This document shows, piece after piece, positions 46,960 through 56,999 of a stretch of 64,000 nucleotides of DNA (position 1 is the first letter of the stretch; each line of letters begins with the position of its first letter). The notes under the pieces are model-generated. The model worked only from the letters and a program-made list of their open reading frames with translations. It ran no database searches and was not told where the DNA came from. The position numbers and the translations under genes are program-made. The DNA is from Arenibacter algicola (GTDB lineage: Bacteria; Bacteroidota; Bacteroidia; Flavobacteriales; Flavobacteriaceae): assembly GCF_000733925.1 (NCBI RefSeq), contig NZ_JPOO01000003.1, forward strand, positions 2,542,001-2,606,000. Reading direction: 5' to 3'.

Positions 46960-48487
46960 CTATTTTTTCTGTTATTTTTCTAATAAGTAACATCGCTTTT
47001 ATGTCATTTACTGTTTCACCTGTTGGAAACACCCCAAAATCATTTTGAAATTCTTTTAATTTTAATTCATCACTTTCAGTGATTTCTTCCTTTTTCAGTA
47101 TTTCCTCACGTGTTTCCATGTATATATCAAGATTGGAAGGACGTGCAGTCGGCAGATCAAAGTATTCACTTACTAGAACCTGGTCAATTCTCCAATTCTC
47201 TACAATGTGATTTCCATCATCAATAACCACATTATCACCTTCTTTTCTAAGTAGGAGTAAATTTGCATTTTTGGTGTTTTGTACAATCAATGGACTATGG
47301 GTTGCAACCAAAATTTGACTATTAGCGTCATCAAGATTAAACTCCTTTAAAAGATTTATAAATTGACGTTGCCAAATAGGGTTTAGATGAGTGTCAGGTT
47401 CATCAAAAATATAGAGACTATCAGATTTTCCGGTAAGCAATAACAGACCTAAAATAGTTAGGATTTGTTGCTCACCTTCGCTTAATTCTTTAAAATTATG
47501 ATTAATGCGAGCTCCATTTTTACTGATAACTGAGTCAATTTCCTTAATTATTCCAATGGTATCAGCGGCATGTAATACATCAAATAAATCAGCTGGAGTT
47601 GGAAAATCTTTAGCCAGGTCATCTTTTAAACTGTCAAAGTTTATTTTATCCAATAGCAGAATTTCTTCATTATTTTTATCGTCAACATAGGCCGTTGGTA
47701 AACTGGTAGAAGAGTTGTTATCATATAAGAGTCTTAGAAACTTATCGAGTTTACCCTGAATTCCCCAAAATGGATTTTCAACATCATTTTGTATATTTTC
47801 AACAAGTAAGTCTGCATTTTTATCTGGATAATTTTTAGAAAACTCCGGATTTTTAAATGTAATATTTACTTTAGTATTGGCTTCAACTCCAACATATTTT
47901 TGGAATAGCTCCTTTATTTTTTCAGCATATTCCTTATCGTTTTGAAACACCCAAAGTGTAAAGAATAATAATTCTCCAAGGTTCTGGTCAGTAAAGAAAA
48001 ACTTACCCAATGTTGGGAATTTGGAGTTCTTATTATTTTTGATATTGTTAATTCTTTTCTCTGCGTGTTTTCCGAATAAACCTTTAATTCTTTTGTTTTC
48101 TCCGGAGTAATATCCAATAACAAAGTCAGGTAGATATAGATGCTTATTTACTTTTAATTGATTAAAGGTCAGTTTAATGTCGCGATTTATATTTAAGTCA
48201 TGCCTTTCAATTAAAAGAGAACTACTGTTTTTTTCTATTGTAAGTATAGAATCACGACACTCATATTGAATTTTAAATAGAAAGTAGATATTGGTTTTGG
48301 CAGAAAAAAAATAGTCCTCATTTGCAGCTAGGTCTAATTCCTTTAATATTAAAACAATAATCTCCAATAGGTTAGATTTTCCCAAACCATTTTGTCCTAT
48401 TATTAAAGATGTTAGCCCTTTATTAAACGTAAAGGTTTGATTCTTTAAATTTTTATATTCAGATACCCAAAGACTTTTTATTTTCAC
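46946..48487 (-). CDS. ptuA: PtuA-like ABC/SMC-type ATPase (Septu)
   Basis: 513 residues. Walker A IIGQNGLGKSN (about 29-39), a long coiled/inserted region, ABC signature ELSEGEQQIL (about 332), Walker B LYIFDEPDTHLNP (about 357) and ATHSP (H-loop), as in AAA15/OLD-like defence ATPases. It is the sensor/holder of the PtuB nuclease. Its ATG overlaps the last bases of hsdS by 4 bp, an unusual coupling of Septu to a type I restriction operon. Confidence 0.85.
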   Translation of the reverse strand: MKIKSLWVSEYKNLKNQTFTFNKGLTSLIIGQNGLGKSNLLEIIVLILKELDLAANEDYFFSAKTNIYFLFKIQYECRDSILTIEKNSSSLLIERHDLNINRDIKLTFNQLKVNKHLYLPDFVIGYYSGENKRIKGLFGKHAEKRINNIKNNKNSKFPTLGKFFFTDQNLGELLFFTLWVFQNDKEYAEKIKELFQKYVGVEANTKVNITFKNPEFSKNYPDKNADLLVENIQNDVENPFWGIQGKLDKFLRLLYDNNSSTSLPTAYVDDKNNEEILLLDKINFDSLKDDLAKDFPTPADLFDVLHAADTIGIIKEIDSVISKNGARINHNFKELSEGEQQILTILGLLLLTGKSDSLYIFDEPDTHLNPIWQRQFINLLKEFNLDDANSQILVATHSPLIVQNTKNANLLLLRKEGDNVVIDDGNHIVENWRIDQVLVSEYFDLPTARPSNLDIYMETREEILKKEEITESDELKLKEFQNDFGVFPTGETVNDIKAMLLIRKITEKIDDKT

Positions 48488-49779
48488 TTTCTCCCTTTGT
48501 TTTTCTTTAATTCTTCTATCTCTTTTAAAAGATTAACTGCATCTCCATCACTATCCAACTGCGCTACCAACTCCCCTTTAAAGGCTTTATGCAGTATAGC
48601 TTGTGGCAATGTATCTATTTTAGTTTTTAAGGATTGGTATTGTTGTTCAATGGCATCTGCTTTGGTAAATAAACTTTCTACGCGACGGACGATTTCCTCT
48701 TGCTCTTCTATGGGTGGAATTGGTATTTCAAATGATCTACATTGAGTTAATGAAATATTTACTTGCCCTACAACCCCTCTTGTTTCATTAACCAATTTAT
48801 TTACTGATGAACCTTCACAGAGGAAATAGTACAAAAATTTATTATTCAAACACTCTTTGACTCTAAATAAGGTGATAGCTTGGTTAATATTACATTCAGG
48901 AAATTCTTCAGGTACAATTGCAACTTTATTTAATGGTGGACCTACAATATTCATCAATACATCATTTGGAAAACAAATTGACTTTTTACATTGTGAATTT
49001 TGAATTTCTTCAGAAATAAATTGAGGCTTATAATCAAATGAAATTTGTTGATTTACAATATTATAAACTTTAAAAAATGGAATTCCAGATTCAGCAAAAT
49101 TACTTCCTCTTGGAGTTCCCCCACTTTGTACCTTTTCACAACAATCTTTTGCAAATTCTACTTTCCAGTCATTTAATTGTTTCCCCTCACGCCATTCCTC
49201 CGTCAACTTACCGGTAACTGCTTGTGTCAACACCTGCTGCCTAAAATCTTTTAAAAGTTGTGGTATGTGCTCCAAGCTTTTTTGCATGGTCGCCACCTGA
49301 GCCATTAATGTATCGACTTTGGCAACGATACGGTCTTGCTCAGGGCGTGGTGGGAGAGGAATTTTAACTTCCTTTAGGATTTTATAATGTCGGCTGTATC
49401 CCAAGTCTGGTATAGATAAAGCTTTGAGGTAATGAAAAAAAAATTTTGAGTTGAAATTTTCATTTGGTTTCAAAATCTTAGTTCCATCAGCTCCAACTGC
49501 GAACTGGAAGTCTACATATTTTATTATCCTTGTGTGGTCACCGAATATTACGATGGGTAATTTTCCTTGATATATTTTTTCAGCATCCTCAATATAACCA
49601 GAAATTAAATCTTCTCCTTGGTCTACCACAGGAAATGTTCCTGACAATGCTAGACCTTTGGTTTTATGCTTAATATATTTTGGTGTTTTTTCTAATGAAA
49701 CTTCAAAAGGAATTGTATCCCATTTCTTGTGTAGTATTGGTTGTACTTTTTGAAAATCAATATCTCCTCTACTAGCCAT
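48484..49779 (-). CDS. hsdS: type I restriction-modification specificity subunit
   Basis: 431 residues with the two-fold layout of HsdS: first target-recognition domain (about 10-130), conserved coiled helix (PPRPEQDRIVAKVDTLMAQVATMQK, about 136), second recognition domain (about 205-365; VQSGGTPRGSNF, PNDVLMNIVGPPLNKVAIV), second helix (PPIEEQEEIVRRVESLFTKADAIEQQ). It sets the bipartite DNA site read by the complex. It follows hsdM directly (stop and start share a base) and overlaps ptuA by 4 bp. Confidence 0.9.
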   Translation of the reverse strand: MASRGDIDFQKVQPILHKKWDTIPFEVSLEKTPKYIKHKTKGLALSGTFPVVDQGEDLISGYIEDAEKIYQGKLPIVIFGDHTRIIKYVDFQFAVGADGTKILKPNENFNSKFFFHYLKALSIPDLGYSRHYKILKEVKIPLPPRPEQDRIVAKVDTLMAQVATMQKSLEHIPQLLKDFRQQVLTQAVTGKLTEEWREGKQLNDWKVEFAKDCCEKVQSGGTPRGSNFAESGIPFFKVYNIVNQQISFDYKPQFISEEIQNSQCKKSICFPNDVLMNIVGPPLNKVAIVPEEFPECNINQAITLFRVKECLNNKFLYYFLCEGSSVNKLVNETRGVVGQVNISLTQCRSFEIPIPPIEEQEEIVRRVESLFTKADAIEQQYQSLKTKIDTLPQAILHKAFKGELVAQLDSDGDAVNLLKEIEELKKNKGRK

Positions 49780-51239
49780 TATCCCAATTCCTTTATCATC
49801 GCCTGCAACTGCCGGGTAATGGTTTCTAACTCCGTTAAGGCCTCTTTGGCAATCTGTACTGGTTCCCCCAAATGTTCTCCATTGCTAACACTATCATCCG
49901 CTATTAGCCCTAAATCCAAGGAATCGTTCTTTTTGGCTATGGTTTCGAGGTCAATATATTGCCAGCGCTCGTTGGTAATCCTTTTTCTAGAAGTCTCGTC
50001 AACGGTACCGTCAAATTCATTCGATAACTTTTCGGGTTTTACCCCTCCTGTATAAGCCTCTATAAACTCATTAAAAGCCGTTCGGGTAAACGGGGTACGT
50101 TTGCCATAACTGGGCACATTGGTACGCATATCATAAAACCATACCCCCTTGGTATTTTCTGTTTCAGTAGTGCCCCTGGTAAAAAATAGTACATTGGTCT
50201 TTACCCCTGCAGCATAAAATATCCCTGTGGGTAGCCTTAGAATGGTATGTAGGTTACATTTGTCCATTAAATCACGACGTATTTTTTGTCCGTCGCCATC
50301 CTCAAACAATACATTATCAGGTAGCACAACGGCAGCTCTTGCCTTACCGTCTTTCTTTAAACTTCTATAGATATGCTGCAAAAAGTTGAGCTGTTTGTTA
50401 CTCGTAGGGTAGGTAAAGTCGTCCCGAGTAGGGCGTTCACCCCCTTTTTTGGTACCAAAGGGTGGGTTGGCCAATACACCATCAAAATTATTAAGGTCTT
50501 TGCCCATTTCAGTAAGCGTATCACCTAAAATAATTTCACTTTCCATGCCGTGTAAACGGGCATTCATCAAGGCCAAACGGTGGGCATCGCCTACCAACTC
50601 TACCCCACTAAAGGCCTTTTCTACCTGAAACTTTCGGTCCTTTTCACTTAAATTGAAATAGTTGTCATACTTGGTCCGAAGGTATTCATCGGCAGATATC
50701 ATAAAACCAAAAGTACCTGCTGCAGGGTCGTTCCATCGTTCTCCCAATTTTGGAGACATGAGTTCTACCATAACATTGATCAATGGTCGTGGCGTAAAGT
50801 ATTGTCCGGCACCACTTTTCTTTTCACCAGCATTTTTCTCCAATAGGCTTTCGTATATGTCGCCCATAACATCACGGTCTGTCTCCTCATACCAGTCCAA
50901 ATCATCAATGGCCTGTACAAGGGTGTTAAAATTTACGGGTTTGCGAAGACTGGTAGAAGCGTTGGCATAGATTTCTTTAATGCCAGCACTGGTGGTTTCA
51001 TTACTCACTTCCGCCAAAAAGCTGCGATACCTTTGAAAAGCCTCGTTATTATCGGTCTCTTCCACAAAAGAACGCCATCTATAATGTTCCGGAATATGCT
51101 GCTCAAAGTCCTTAACTTCGCTTAACTTAAGGAATAGGATATAGGTTAATTCGTTCAAATACTGGTGATAGGTAACACCATCATCCCGCAATACATTGCA
51201 AAGGTTCCAAAGTTTATTTGCTATTTCGTCTGCACTCAT
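49779..51239 (-). CDS. hsdM: type I N6-adenine methyltransferase subunit
   Basis: 486 residues. N-terminal helical HsdM_N (about 1-130), then GQYFTPRPLI (about 146), SAM-binding DPAAGTFGF (about 168) and the catalytic NPPFG (about 259). With HsdS it methylates adenine in the target, marking host DNA. The gene order hsdR-hsdM-hsdS on the minus strand is complete and undamaged. Confidence 0.93.
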   Translation of the reverse strand: MSADEIANKLWNLCNVLRDDGVTYHQYLNELTYILFLKLSEVKDFEQHIPEHYRWRSFVEETDNNEAFQRYRSFLAEVSNETTSAGIKEIYANASTSLRKPVNFNTLVQAIDDLDWYEETDRDVMGDIYESLLEKNAGEKKSGAGQYFTPRPLINVMVELMSPKLGERWNDPAAGTFGFMISADEYLRTKYDNYFNLSEKDRKFQVEKAFSGVELVGDAHRLALMNARLHGMESEIILGDTLTEMGKDLNNFDGVLANPPFGTKKGGERPTRDDFTYPTSNKQLNFLQHIYRSLKKDGKARAAVVLPDNVLFEDGDGQKIRRDLMDKCNLHTILRLPTGIFYAAGVKTNVLFFTRGTTETENTKGVWFYDMRTNVPSYGKRTPFTRTAFNEFIEAYTGGVKPEKLSNEFDGTVDETSRKRITNERWQYIDLETIAKKNDSLDLGLIADDSVSNGEHLGEPVQIAKEALTELETITRQLQAMIKELG

Positions 51240-51260
51240 TTATAATCTTCTTGTATTAAG

Positions 51261-54200
51261 TTAGGCAACATATAAATTATCATTGATGGTCTTTAATAAG
51301 TCATCCAATTGTTGCTCAAATTGTTTGTTTATTCTGTTGTAGCCACCTTCACTTTTAAAAGGTTCCTTGTCCAAATCTTCCTTGGTCAGTATGGTTTCGG
51401 CCAAAAGTTGTTTTTGAAATCGATCCAACCATTTTTGTTGAATTCTGTTCCATGGTTTCATGTTATTCACCTTCTCAAAAGCACGGTTTACCCGTTCTTC
51501 ATGCCCCACTAGATCAATATCCAAGGAAAGTGTGCGAATGTAAGCAATAATATCTGCCGCTATGTCCTGATTCTTTACATCTCGCCACGCGGCATTAAGC
51601 GTTTTTGCATTATAACCTTCTTGGTCCAATAATAACCGTAGTTCCTTTAATGATTGCCTGTCCAAAGTACTGGGGCTGGAAACGATCACCTTCAGGGCGG
51701 CTATCTTGTTTTGATTTTCCTTTAGGAACTTTTTGAAATTCTCAATATAATCTTCTGGTTTTTTGGCATTGCCATAGTCCCTATCCGTTCCCAGATATTC
51801 ATCGGCATGGTCTGAGATAAGCTGATGTTTTGGACGATACACTTTCTTGTCCAAATAATTCCAAAGCCCTTTAAATTCTTTGATAATTGCCTTTACTTCT
51901 TGGGCACTGGCATTTTTAATGGCTTGTATCACTTCTTTAGGCTCCTTACCACCTGCCATATAGATAAATTCCTCTAGACTATCCTCCTCAATTTTTTTTC
52001 GTTTACGTTGCAATTTCGCAATCAGTTGCTCCCCTTGTGTTTTTATCCGTTCGTCTGAACTGATATCGTCCAGTTCGTTTACCAACTGGGTAAAAGAGGT
52101 ATTGGGGTTAGAGACGGGTTTCATTTGGGTGTAGTCCTGAAGGGCTTCGTGTACCCTGACAGCATCGAATATCTTAAAGTCTTCTTTATTAATTTCGGGA
52201 CACAAACGGGTTGCGCGGCCAATCATTTGTTCATATAAAATACGGCTTCCTACACGGCGTAAAAACACCAGATTACAGATTTTGGGAACATCTATACCAG
52301 TGGTCAATAGATCTACAGTTACCGCAATATTAGGAAACTTCTCATTTTTATATTCCTTGGTCAATTGTTCTGGATCATAAGCTGCACCCGTAATTTTTTG
52401 AATGGCCTTTTGAGGGACTTCCAAACCGATGTTTTCAAATTCTTCATAAAGCATATCCACGATCATATCGGCATGGGAATCACGAACGGCAAAAATCAAA
52501 GTTTTTTCCTCGCTATCAGGATCAAGGTGTTTCACTAATTCCTGTAACACCTTTCGGTTATATTCTGGGGTAATAACAAGTTTATTGAATTGTTCTATTT
52601 CTACCAAAAGATCGTCCTCTAATTCAGCCAGTTCCTCAATTTTGTTGGTTTCTGGATTAAATACCTTGGGTCGCTCCCCTTTTTTCCAAAGGATACCTTC
52701 TTCGCTTAAGCGTGTTTTGATACGGTATGGTGGCTCATGATCTGATAGAAAACCATCAATAACTGCTTGGCGATAAGAATAAGAGAAAACAGGTTTCCCG
52801 AAAATCTCTGTGGTATGCAAAGCAGGTGTAGCCGTAAGACCGATAATGTAAGCGTTAAAATATTCGATGACCTTTTTATATTGACTTACGTAATCATCTT
52901 GATTTTTAAATTCTAGGTCTTCCTCATCCAACTCTTTGTCCAGATTATATCCTCTGTGAGCTTCATCTATGATTATGCAATCATAGGTATCAATTGAAAG
53001 ACCATCATTTTCTCCATAGAATAATCTCTTAACCATACTTTGAACGGTTGCAAAATGTAAACGGGTCTCTGAGTCCGGTATAAGGGTTTTTGTATATTCC
53101 ATTTTATAGACCTCAGAAAAGGTATTGATGCCCTCAACTTTATTGTCCTGGTAACTTCCAAATGCCTGTTGAGCTAATAGCTTTCTATCCGTAAGGAACA
53201 GGATGCGCTTGAATCTATTCGATTTTATAAGTCGGTACGAAAGTCCAATCACTGTTCTGGTCTTCCCTGTTCCTGTTGCCATTACTAACAAGGAACGATG
53301 CTCCTCGAAATTGGTGGTAATATTTTTTTCTACATTTTTAATGGCTTCTATCTGATAATCCCTAAGTCCTAAACCATTGGTATCTTGTAAATAATCATAA
53401 TCACTAAGTTCAAGCTTTTTATTTTCTGCTTCAATATCACGCTCGTATAGGTCAACCAATCCTTTGGGTGAGAACCAACCCCGAAGCGGTTTGGCGTGAC
53501 TGCGTTCGTTGCGTATATCCAGAAACCAAATACCACTTTTTGTTCTAATTTGTTCTAGATAGTCACGGCCGTTCGTCGAGAATAAAAACGGGACCTTATA
53601 CTCTTGCCATTTCCCTAAAGTTTCAAAATCTTCCGATTCAACCAAGCGTTTAGCATAAATGTTTGACTGCCTTAAATTGGTAGAGATGTCACTGGCGTAT
53701 TTTTTTGCTTCAACAATTGCATATAATGTTGTACCTACAAACAGAGCATAGTCCGCCCATTTACCATCACAGGGCCATTCGGCTATGGCCATATTTCTCC
53801 CTTTCTGCGGTAGTGTTTTATTTGTTTTGTTATTCAATAATAGGGTGTCGCACTCCCAACCCGCTTCCTTCAGTTTCGGGTCTATCAATGTAATACGGGT
53901 ATCTTCTTCGGTCAAATCAAGATTTCGAGCCCTATTATCACTGCGTTGTTTTCTAGATTCAACCTCCTCCTTACTCTTATTGAGTTCTGCAATCTTGTTC
54001 TTATAATTCGTTAATTCCTTTGATAGCTTTTCAAGCTTTTCTGAAAGTGCATCTGATGCAGTGTCTTCCTTTTCAGGAAGGGTATAGGACGTTATTTCTA
54101 TATAATCCTGTTCATAGGTTTCATAGAACCATTTGGCCAACTGAAAGCATTTTTTTAGGATAAAATGTGCCTCTTGAAAGGAGCCAATACCATCATGACT

Positions 54201-54476
54201 GGCTTTGTTGCCCGATTTGCGAACGGTATGCAGAATGCTTGCAATAATATCCGGGGCAACATTCACATTGGCCAAACGATATATTCTATCGTTCTGTGAG
54301 CCTGAAAACTCGCCTAATTCTTCAAATTCCCAAACTAATTGGCTCAGTTTTTCAGAAAATAAGCGGGACTTAGCCAATGAAGAACTGGGGTCAATATAGA
54401 TTAACTTCTCGGAAAGTTCGCTGATAGCGAATAGGTTTGGGTATTGCTGTTGAAGAAAACTAAAATTGGTATTCAT
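51261..54476 (-). CDS. hsdR: type I restriction endonuclease and translocase subunit
   Basis: 1071 residues. N-terminal DUF4145-like helical part (about 1-120), nuclease motif YAIVEAKKYAS (about 251-261), helicase domain with Walker A ATGTGKT (about 399-405) and DEAH (IIDEAHRG, about 500-507), helicase C (LTTGIDVPKICNLVFLRRVGSR) and an EcoEI-R-type C-terminal domain. It translocates DNA and cuts unmodified targets at a distance. First gene of the minus-strand operon. Confidence 0.93.
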   Translation of the reverse strand: MNTNFSFLQQQYPNLFAISELSEKLIYIDPSSSLAKSRLFSEKLSQLVWEFEELGEFSGSQNDRIYRLANVNVAPDIIASILHTVRKSGNKASHDGIGSFQEAHFILKKCFQLAKWFYETYEQDYIEITSYTLPEKEDTASDALSEKLEKLSKELTNYKNKIAELNKSKEEVESRKQRSDNRARNLDLTEEDTRITLIDPKLKEAGWECDTLLLNNKTNKTLPQKGRNMAIAEWPCDGKWADYALFVGTTLYAIVEAKKYASDISTNLRQSNIYAKRLVESEDFETLGKWQEYKVPFLFSTNGRDYLEQIRTKSGIWFLDIRNERSHAKPLRGWFSPKGLVDLYERDIEAENKKLELSDYDYLQDTNGLGLRDYQIEAIKNVEKNITTNFEEHRSLLVMATGTGKTRTVIGLSYRLIKSNRFKRILFLTDRKLLAQQAFGSYQDNKVEGINTFSEVYKMEYTKTLIPDSETRLHFATVQSMVKRLFYGENDGLSIDTYDCIIIDEAHRGYNLDKELDEEDLEFKNQDDYVSQYKKVIEYFNAYIIGLTATPALHTTEIFGKPVFSYSYRQAVIDGFLSDHEPPYRIKTRLSEEGILWKKGERPKVFNPETNKIEELAELEDDLLVEIEQFNKLVITPEYNRKVLQELVKHLDPDSEEKTLIFAVRDSHADMIVDMLYEEFENIGLEVPQKAIQKITGAAYDPEQLTKEYKNEKFPNIAVTVDLLTTGIDVPKICNLVFLRRVGSRILYEQMIGRATRLCPEINKEDFKIFDAVRVHEALQDYTQMKPVSNPNTSFTQLVNELDDISSDERIKTQGEQLIAKLQRKRKKIEEDSLEEFIYMAGGKEPKEVIQAIKNASAQEVKAIIKEFKGLWNYLDKKVYRPKHQLISDHADEYLGTDRDYGNAKKPEDYIENFKKFLKENQNKIAALKVIVSSPSTLDRQSLKELRLLLDQEGYNAKTLNAAWRDVKNQDIAADIIAYIRTLSLDIDLVGHEERVNRAFEKVNNMKPWNRIQQKWLDRFQKQLLAETILTKEDLDKEPFKSEGGYNRINKQFEQQLDDLLKTINDNLYVA

Positions 54477-54749
54477 TAAGTTGGTCTGCCCTGATATAAT
54501 ATTACTAAAACTACATTTTATATGGTTTAGGGGGAACTTCGTTTATTGTGAGAATAAATATACAATTCTAAACTATAGAATCATCTGATTTTTCATTTTC
54601 TTCTAAAATGAATCGCCTGGGTAGTCTTAACCAACAGAATGGTTTATTAGAATTATGATTTCTTTAAGTGTAGCCCTACCCGTTTTTTGGACTTTTAAAA
54701 AATCAAACTTAGGTGCTGTTCTTTTTTATTGCAATATTGGCGATTATTT

Positions 54750-55034
54750 TTATTTTACGAAATAATCCGATAGTTGCCCGTTATGTCTTAATTCTTCCAA
54801 TAATTCATGCTTATATTTTTTAATTTTATTGTAAATTTCAATAGCATAGTCATCTTCATCAGACCTAAAACTTATCATTTGACTATCAGAATTAAGATAT
54901 CTTAATGTAATTCTAGAAAATTGTTTGTTATCCCTACCAAATCCATTTTTGTCAATTTGAATTGATTGCAAACCTAAGATCAAAACTGTGATTAATTCTG
55001 AATTTCTCGGCTTTATTTCTAAAGTGTATTCCAT
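54750..55034 (-). CDS. hypothetical 94-residue protein
   Basis: Not recognised. Starts MEYTLEIKPRNSELITVLILGL, has a beta-rich centre (RITLRYLNSDSQMISFRSDED) and a charged helical C-terminus. It lies alone between hsdR and the patchwork region; AACGTTGT upstream on the coding strand resembles the outer end of the inverted-pair units at 58-62 kb, but no matching downstream arm was found. Confidence 0.5.
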   Translation of the reverse strand: MEYTLEIKPRNSELITVLILGLQSIQIDKNGFGRDNKQFSRITLRYLNSDSQMISFRSDEDDYAIEIYNKIKKYKHELLEELRHNGQLSDYFVK

Positions 55035-55071
55035 AATTGCCTTATCCTCAAAAATTCTACAACGTTATTAA

Positions 55072-55338
55072 CTAAATATTTTTTCTATGTCTAATATAGT
55101 CAATCTTTGGTTTCGTGAATTGCTTGTTGATCAATTGGATTAATACAATTGATTTTGATAGGAATTCACCAAATTTTCCTTCTTGTAATAAGGTCTTTTT
55201 TTTGCTAACCTCGGGCAAGCACCGCTCAACATCTGATTTCGCGTTGAACAAGAGTTTCCTTCCTTTTGTGATATTAGTAATTTGATCCTGGAGGCGTAAA
55301 TGGTGGTCTTGATTAAATTTAAATAGGTGGATGCCTAG
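55072..55338 (-). pseudogene. 3' fragment of a lost gene
   Basis: An 88-codon open stretch ends in TAG at 55072 and has no start codon after the upstream TGA. Its translation looks protein-like (RLQDQITNITKGRKLLFNAK, then EGKFGEFLSKSIVLIQLINK) rather than random. Family not recognised. It occupies the first half of the 590-bp gap 55035-55625; in the rest I see nothing. Confidence 0.4.
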
Positions 55339-55625
55339 TCAATATTTGTGTTCTTTTATGCTTCTTTTTCAGTTTTAGATTTAATAGGCTGGAGTTATGA
55401 AAAGGAGCTCAATTTGGTGTGCTTCTTTTCTAGGATAATTTTTAAAGGCTTTCCATATCTTTTAATCTTAGGGTTAAAGTTACACATCTGGACGCAGGTT
55501 GTAGGTGTGGTGAGCCTGTGGTGCATCTATGGTGTTTTTATATCCACATGGGGTTCTTAGTGATGTAATACCAATGAATCTTTGGTAAAAGGCAGGGGTA
55601 TCCAAGTGGTTCAGGTGTGGTGTTT

Positions 55626-56210
55626 TTAAATATCCTTTTTTGTTATAACCCTATACTCAAGTTCTTTAAACCTTGTAGTAATCCTTTTTATTTTATTAAG
55701 GATTGTATCAATTCCTCTTAATGAAAATTCATTGTCTTGTAAAGCTTCAAAAACTAGAAGGTCGTTAGCCGTAGATTTAACCCAATCTACATCTGTTTTA
55801 TACCCAAAAAGAGCTAGGGCATCCGTTTTAATCACGAAATTTTTTAGATGTCTCTTGTCGATATTCATGGTGCTACATGAACCTATAATTATAATTCTGC
55901 CTGAACATTTGTCCTCCAATATTTCAGCTAATTCATTAAGGGTGATAGCACGATCTACCAGGTGTACTAGATTTTCGGTACCATGAAAGGCGAGGTATAG
56001 AATTGGGTAATCAGAATAGGCCTTCAGGCTCCATCGTTCCAAATAATACTCCAATTCAGTTGTGGTGGCGCAATTTTTATGTATATATTTTAAAGTTTGG
56101 TGACTTTCTAGTAATTGTAGTACGGGCTCTATGGTAGACCGTTGTTTGAGATTGCTGTCCCACAAGCCTTCTAGGCAAAAAACATTTTTTGTCTCTGTGT
56201 TTTTCCTCAT
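55626..56210 (-). CDS. small CHAT/caspase-like protein (DUF6642-like)
   Basis: 194 residues. A strand ending in His, PILYLAFHGTEN (about 70-81), and a strand ending in Cys, GRIIIIGSCSTMN (about 104-116), give the His-Cys dyad pattern of caspase-fold (CHAT/C14) peptidases, followed by ALFGYKTDVDWV, typical of that fold. The N-terminal 60 residues are helical. It stands alone near the defence genes; no obvious sensor or target partner is adjacent. Whether it is an active protease needs testing. Confidence 0.55.
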   Translation of the reverse strand: MRKNTETKNVFCLEGLWDSNLKQRSTIEPVLQLLESHQTLKYIHKNCATTTELEYYLERWSLKAYSDYPILYLAFHGTENLVHLVDRAITLNELAEILEDKCSGRIIIIGSCSTMNIDKRHLKNFVIKTDALALFGYKTDVDWVKSTANDLLVFEALQDNEFSLRGIDTILNKIKRITTRFKELEYRVITKKDI

Positions 56211-56297
56211 AATAGTCTGAAAAGTGTAAGGTAGTTAAAATAGGGTTGGCCCTTATATTAAACACGTTTTGACATATAAATTACTACTATGTCGTTC

Positions 56298-56915
56298 TTA
56301 TTGCATAAGCGATCTGTCAATAAAGGTGAACAATTCTTGATTAACTTGTATGTAGGCTGAATTCAAAATATTTTTTGCTGTTCTGTAGCCACCGGTATTT
56401 GGACGCGAGGTAATTTGTCCAAATTCTTCCGTTATTCTTTCTTTCATTCCATTTTCATAGTTATAAATCATAACAGAATAACCTGCTACTGCATTCCATT
56501 TCCCTTCTGGAAAAATTCCCCATGCAAATTTGCCATTTGAACTTCCTATGCCAACTTTCACGTCAGCCCCGAATGCAGCGTGATAAGCGGAAATTGCAAT
56601 TTTAATTGTGAGTCTGTTGTCTTCTGGGTTTTGGTAAAATCTATCACTACCTAATACATTGAAATTAGCTGAAGGATATGTTTTACGAATAAGGTTTGTG
56701 AGATTTTCAACTATTATCTCACTTTCACATTCTACTCTACTATTGGTTGTAATAATCCTTGTATCGAATAGAACAAGGTCAATCTCCTTGTTTTCAAGAA
56801 ATCCAGTTCTCTGAGTAGCTATTTGTTCTTTTTGACACCACACATACATTTTCTGGGAAAATAAACTGGTAGATAGGAATAATGATAATAGGGTAAGTTT
56901 AACAATTTTTTTCAT
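56298..56915 (-). CDS. hypothetical secreted protein
   Basis: 205 residues with a clear signal peptide (MKKIVKLTLLSLFLSTSLFS). The mature part has VLFDTRIITTNSRVECESEI and TIKIAISAYHAAFGADVKVGIGSSNGKFAWG, suggesting a periplasmic or outer-membrane-associated beta-rich domain. Family not recognised. Independent gene with about 85 bp to each neighbour. Confidence 0.65.
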   Translation of the reverse strand: MKKIVKLTLLSLFLSTSLFSQKMYVWCQKEQIATQRTGFLENKEIDLVLFDTRIITTNSRVECESEIIVENLTNLIRKTYPSANFNVLGSDRFYQNPEDNRLTIKIAISAYHAAFGADVKVGIGSSNGKFAWGIFPEGKWNAVAGYSVMIYNYENGMKERITEEFGQITSRPNTGGYRTAKNILNSAYIQVNQELFTFIDRSLMQ

Positions 56916-56999
56916 ATTATAATTATGGTCGTAGTTGAAATTTGGTTGTTTGAATCATCCTCTTATTAAAGATTCATTTAGCTGATAGACAATCATTTG

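Noticed and set aside
55348..55560. 70-codon plus-strand frame
   Set aside because: Opens with a non-ATG codon, aromatic/hydrophobic-rich, and lies against the direction of its neighbours; likely chance.
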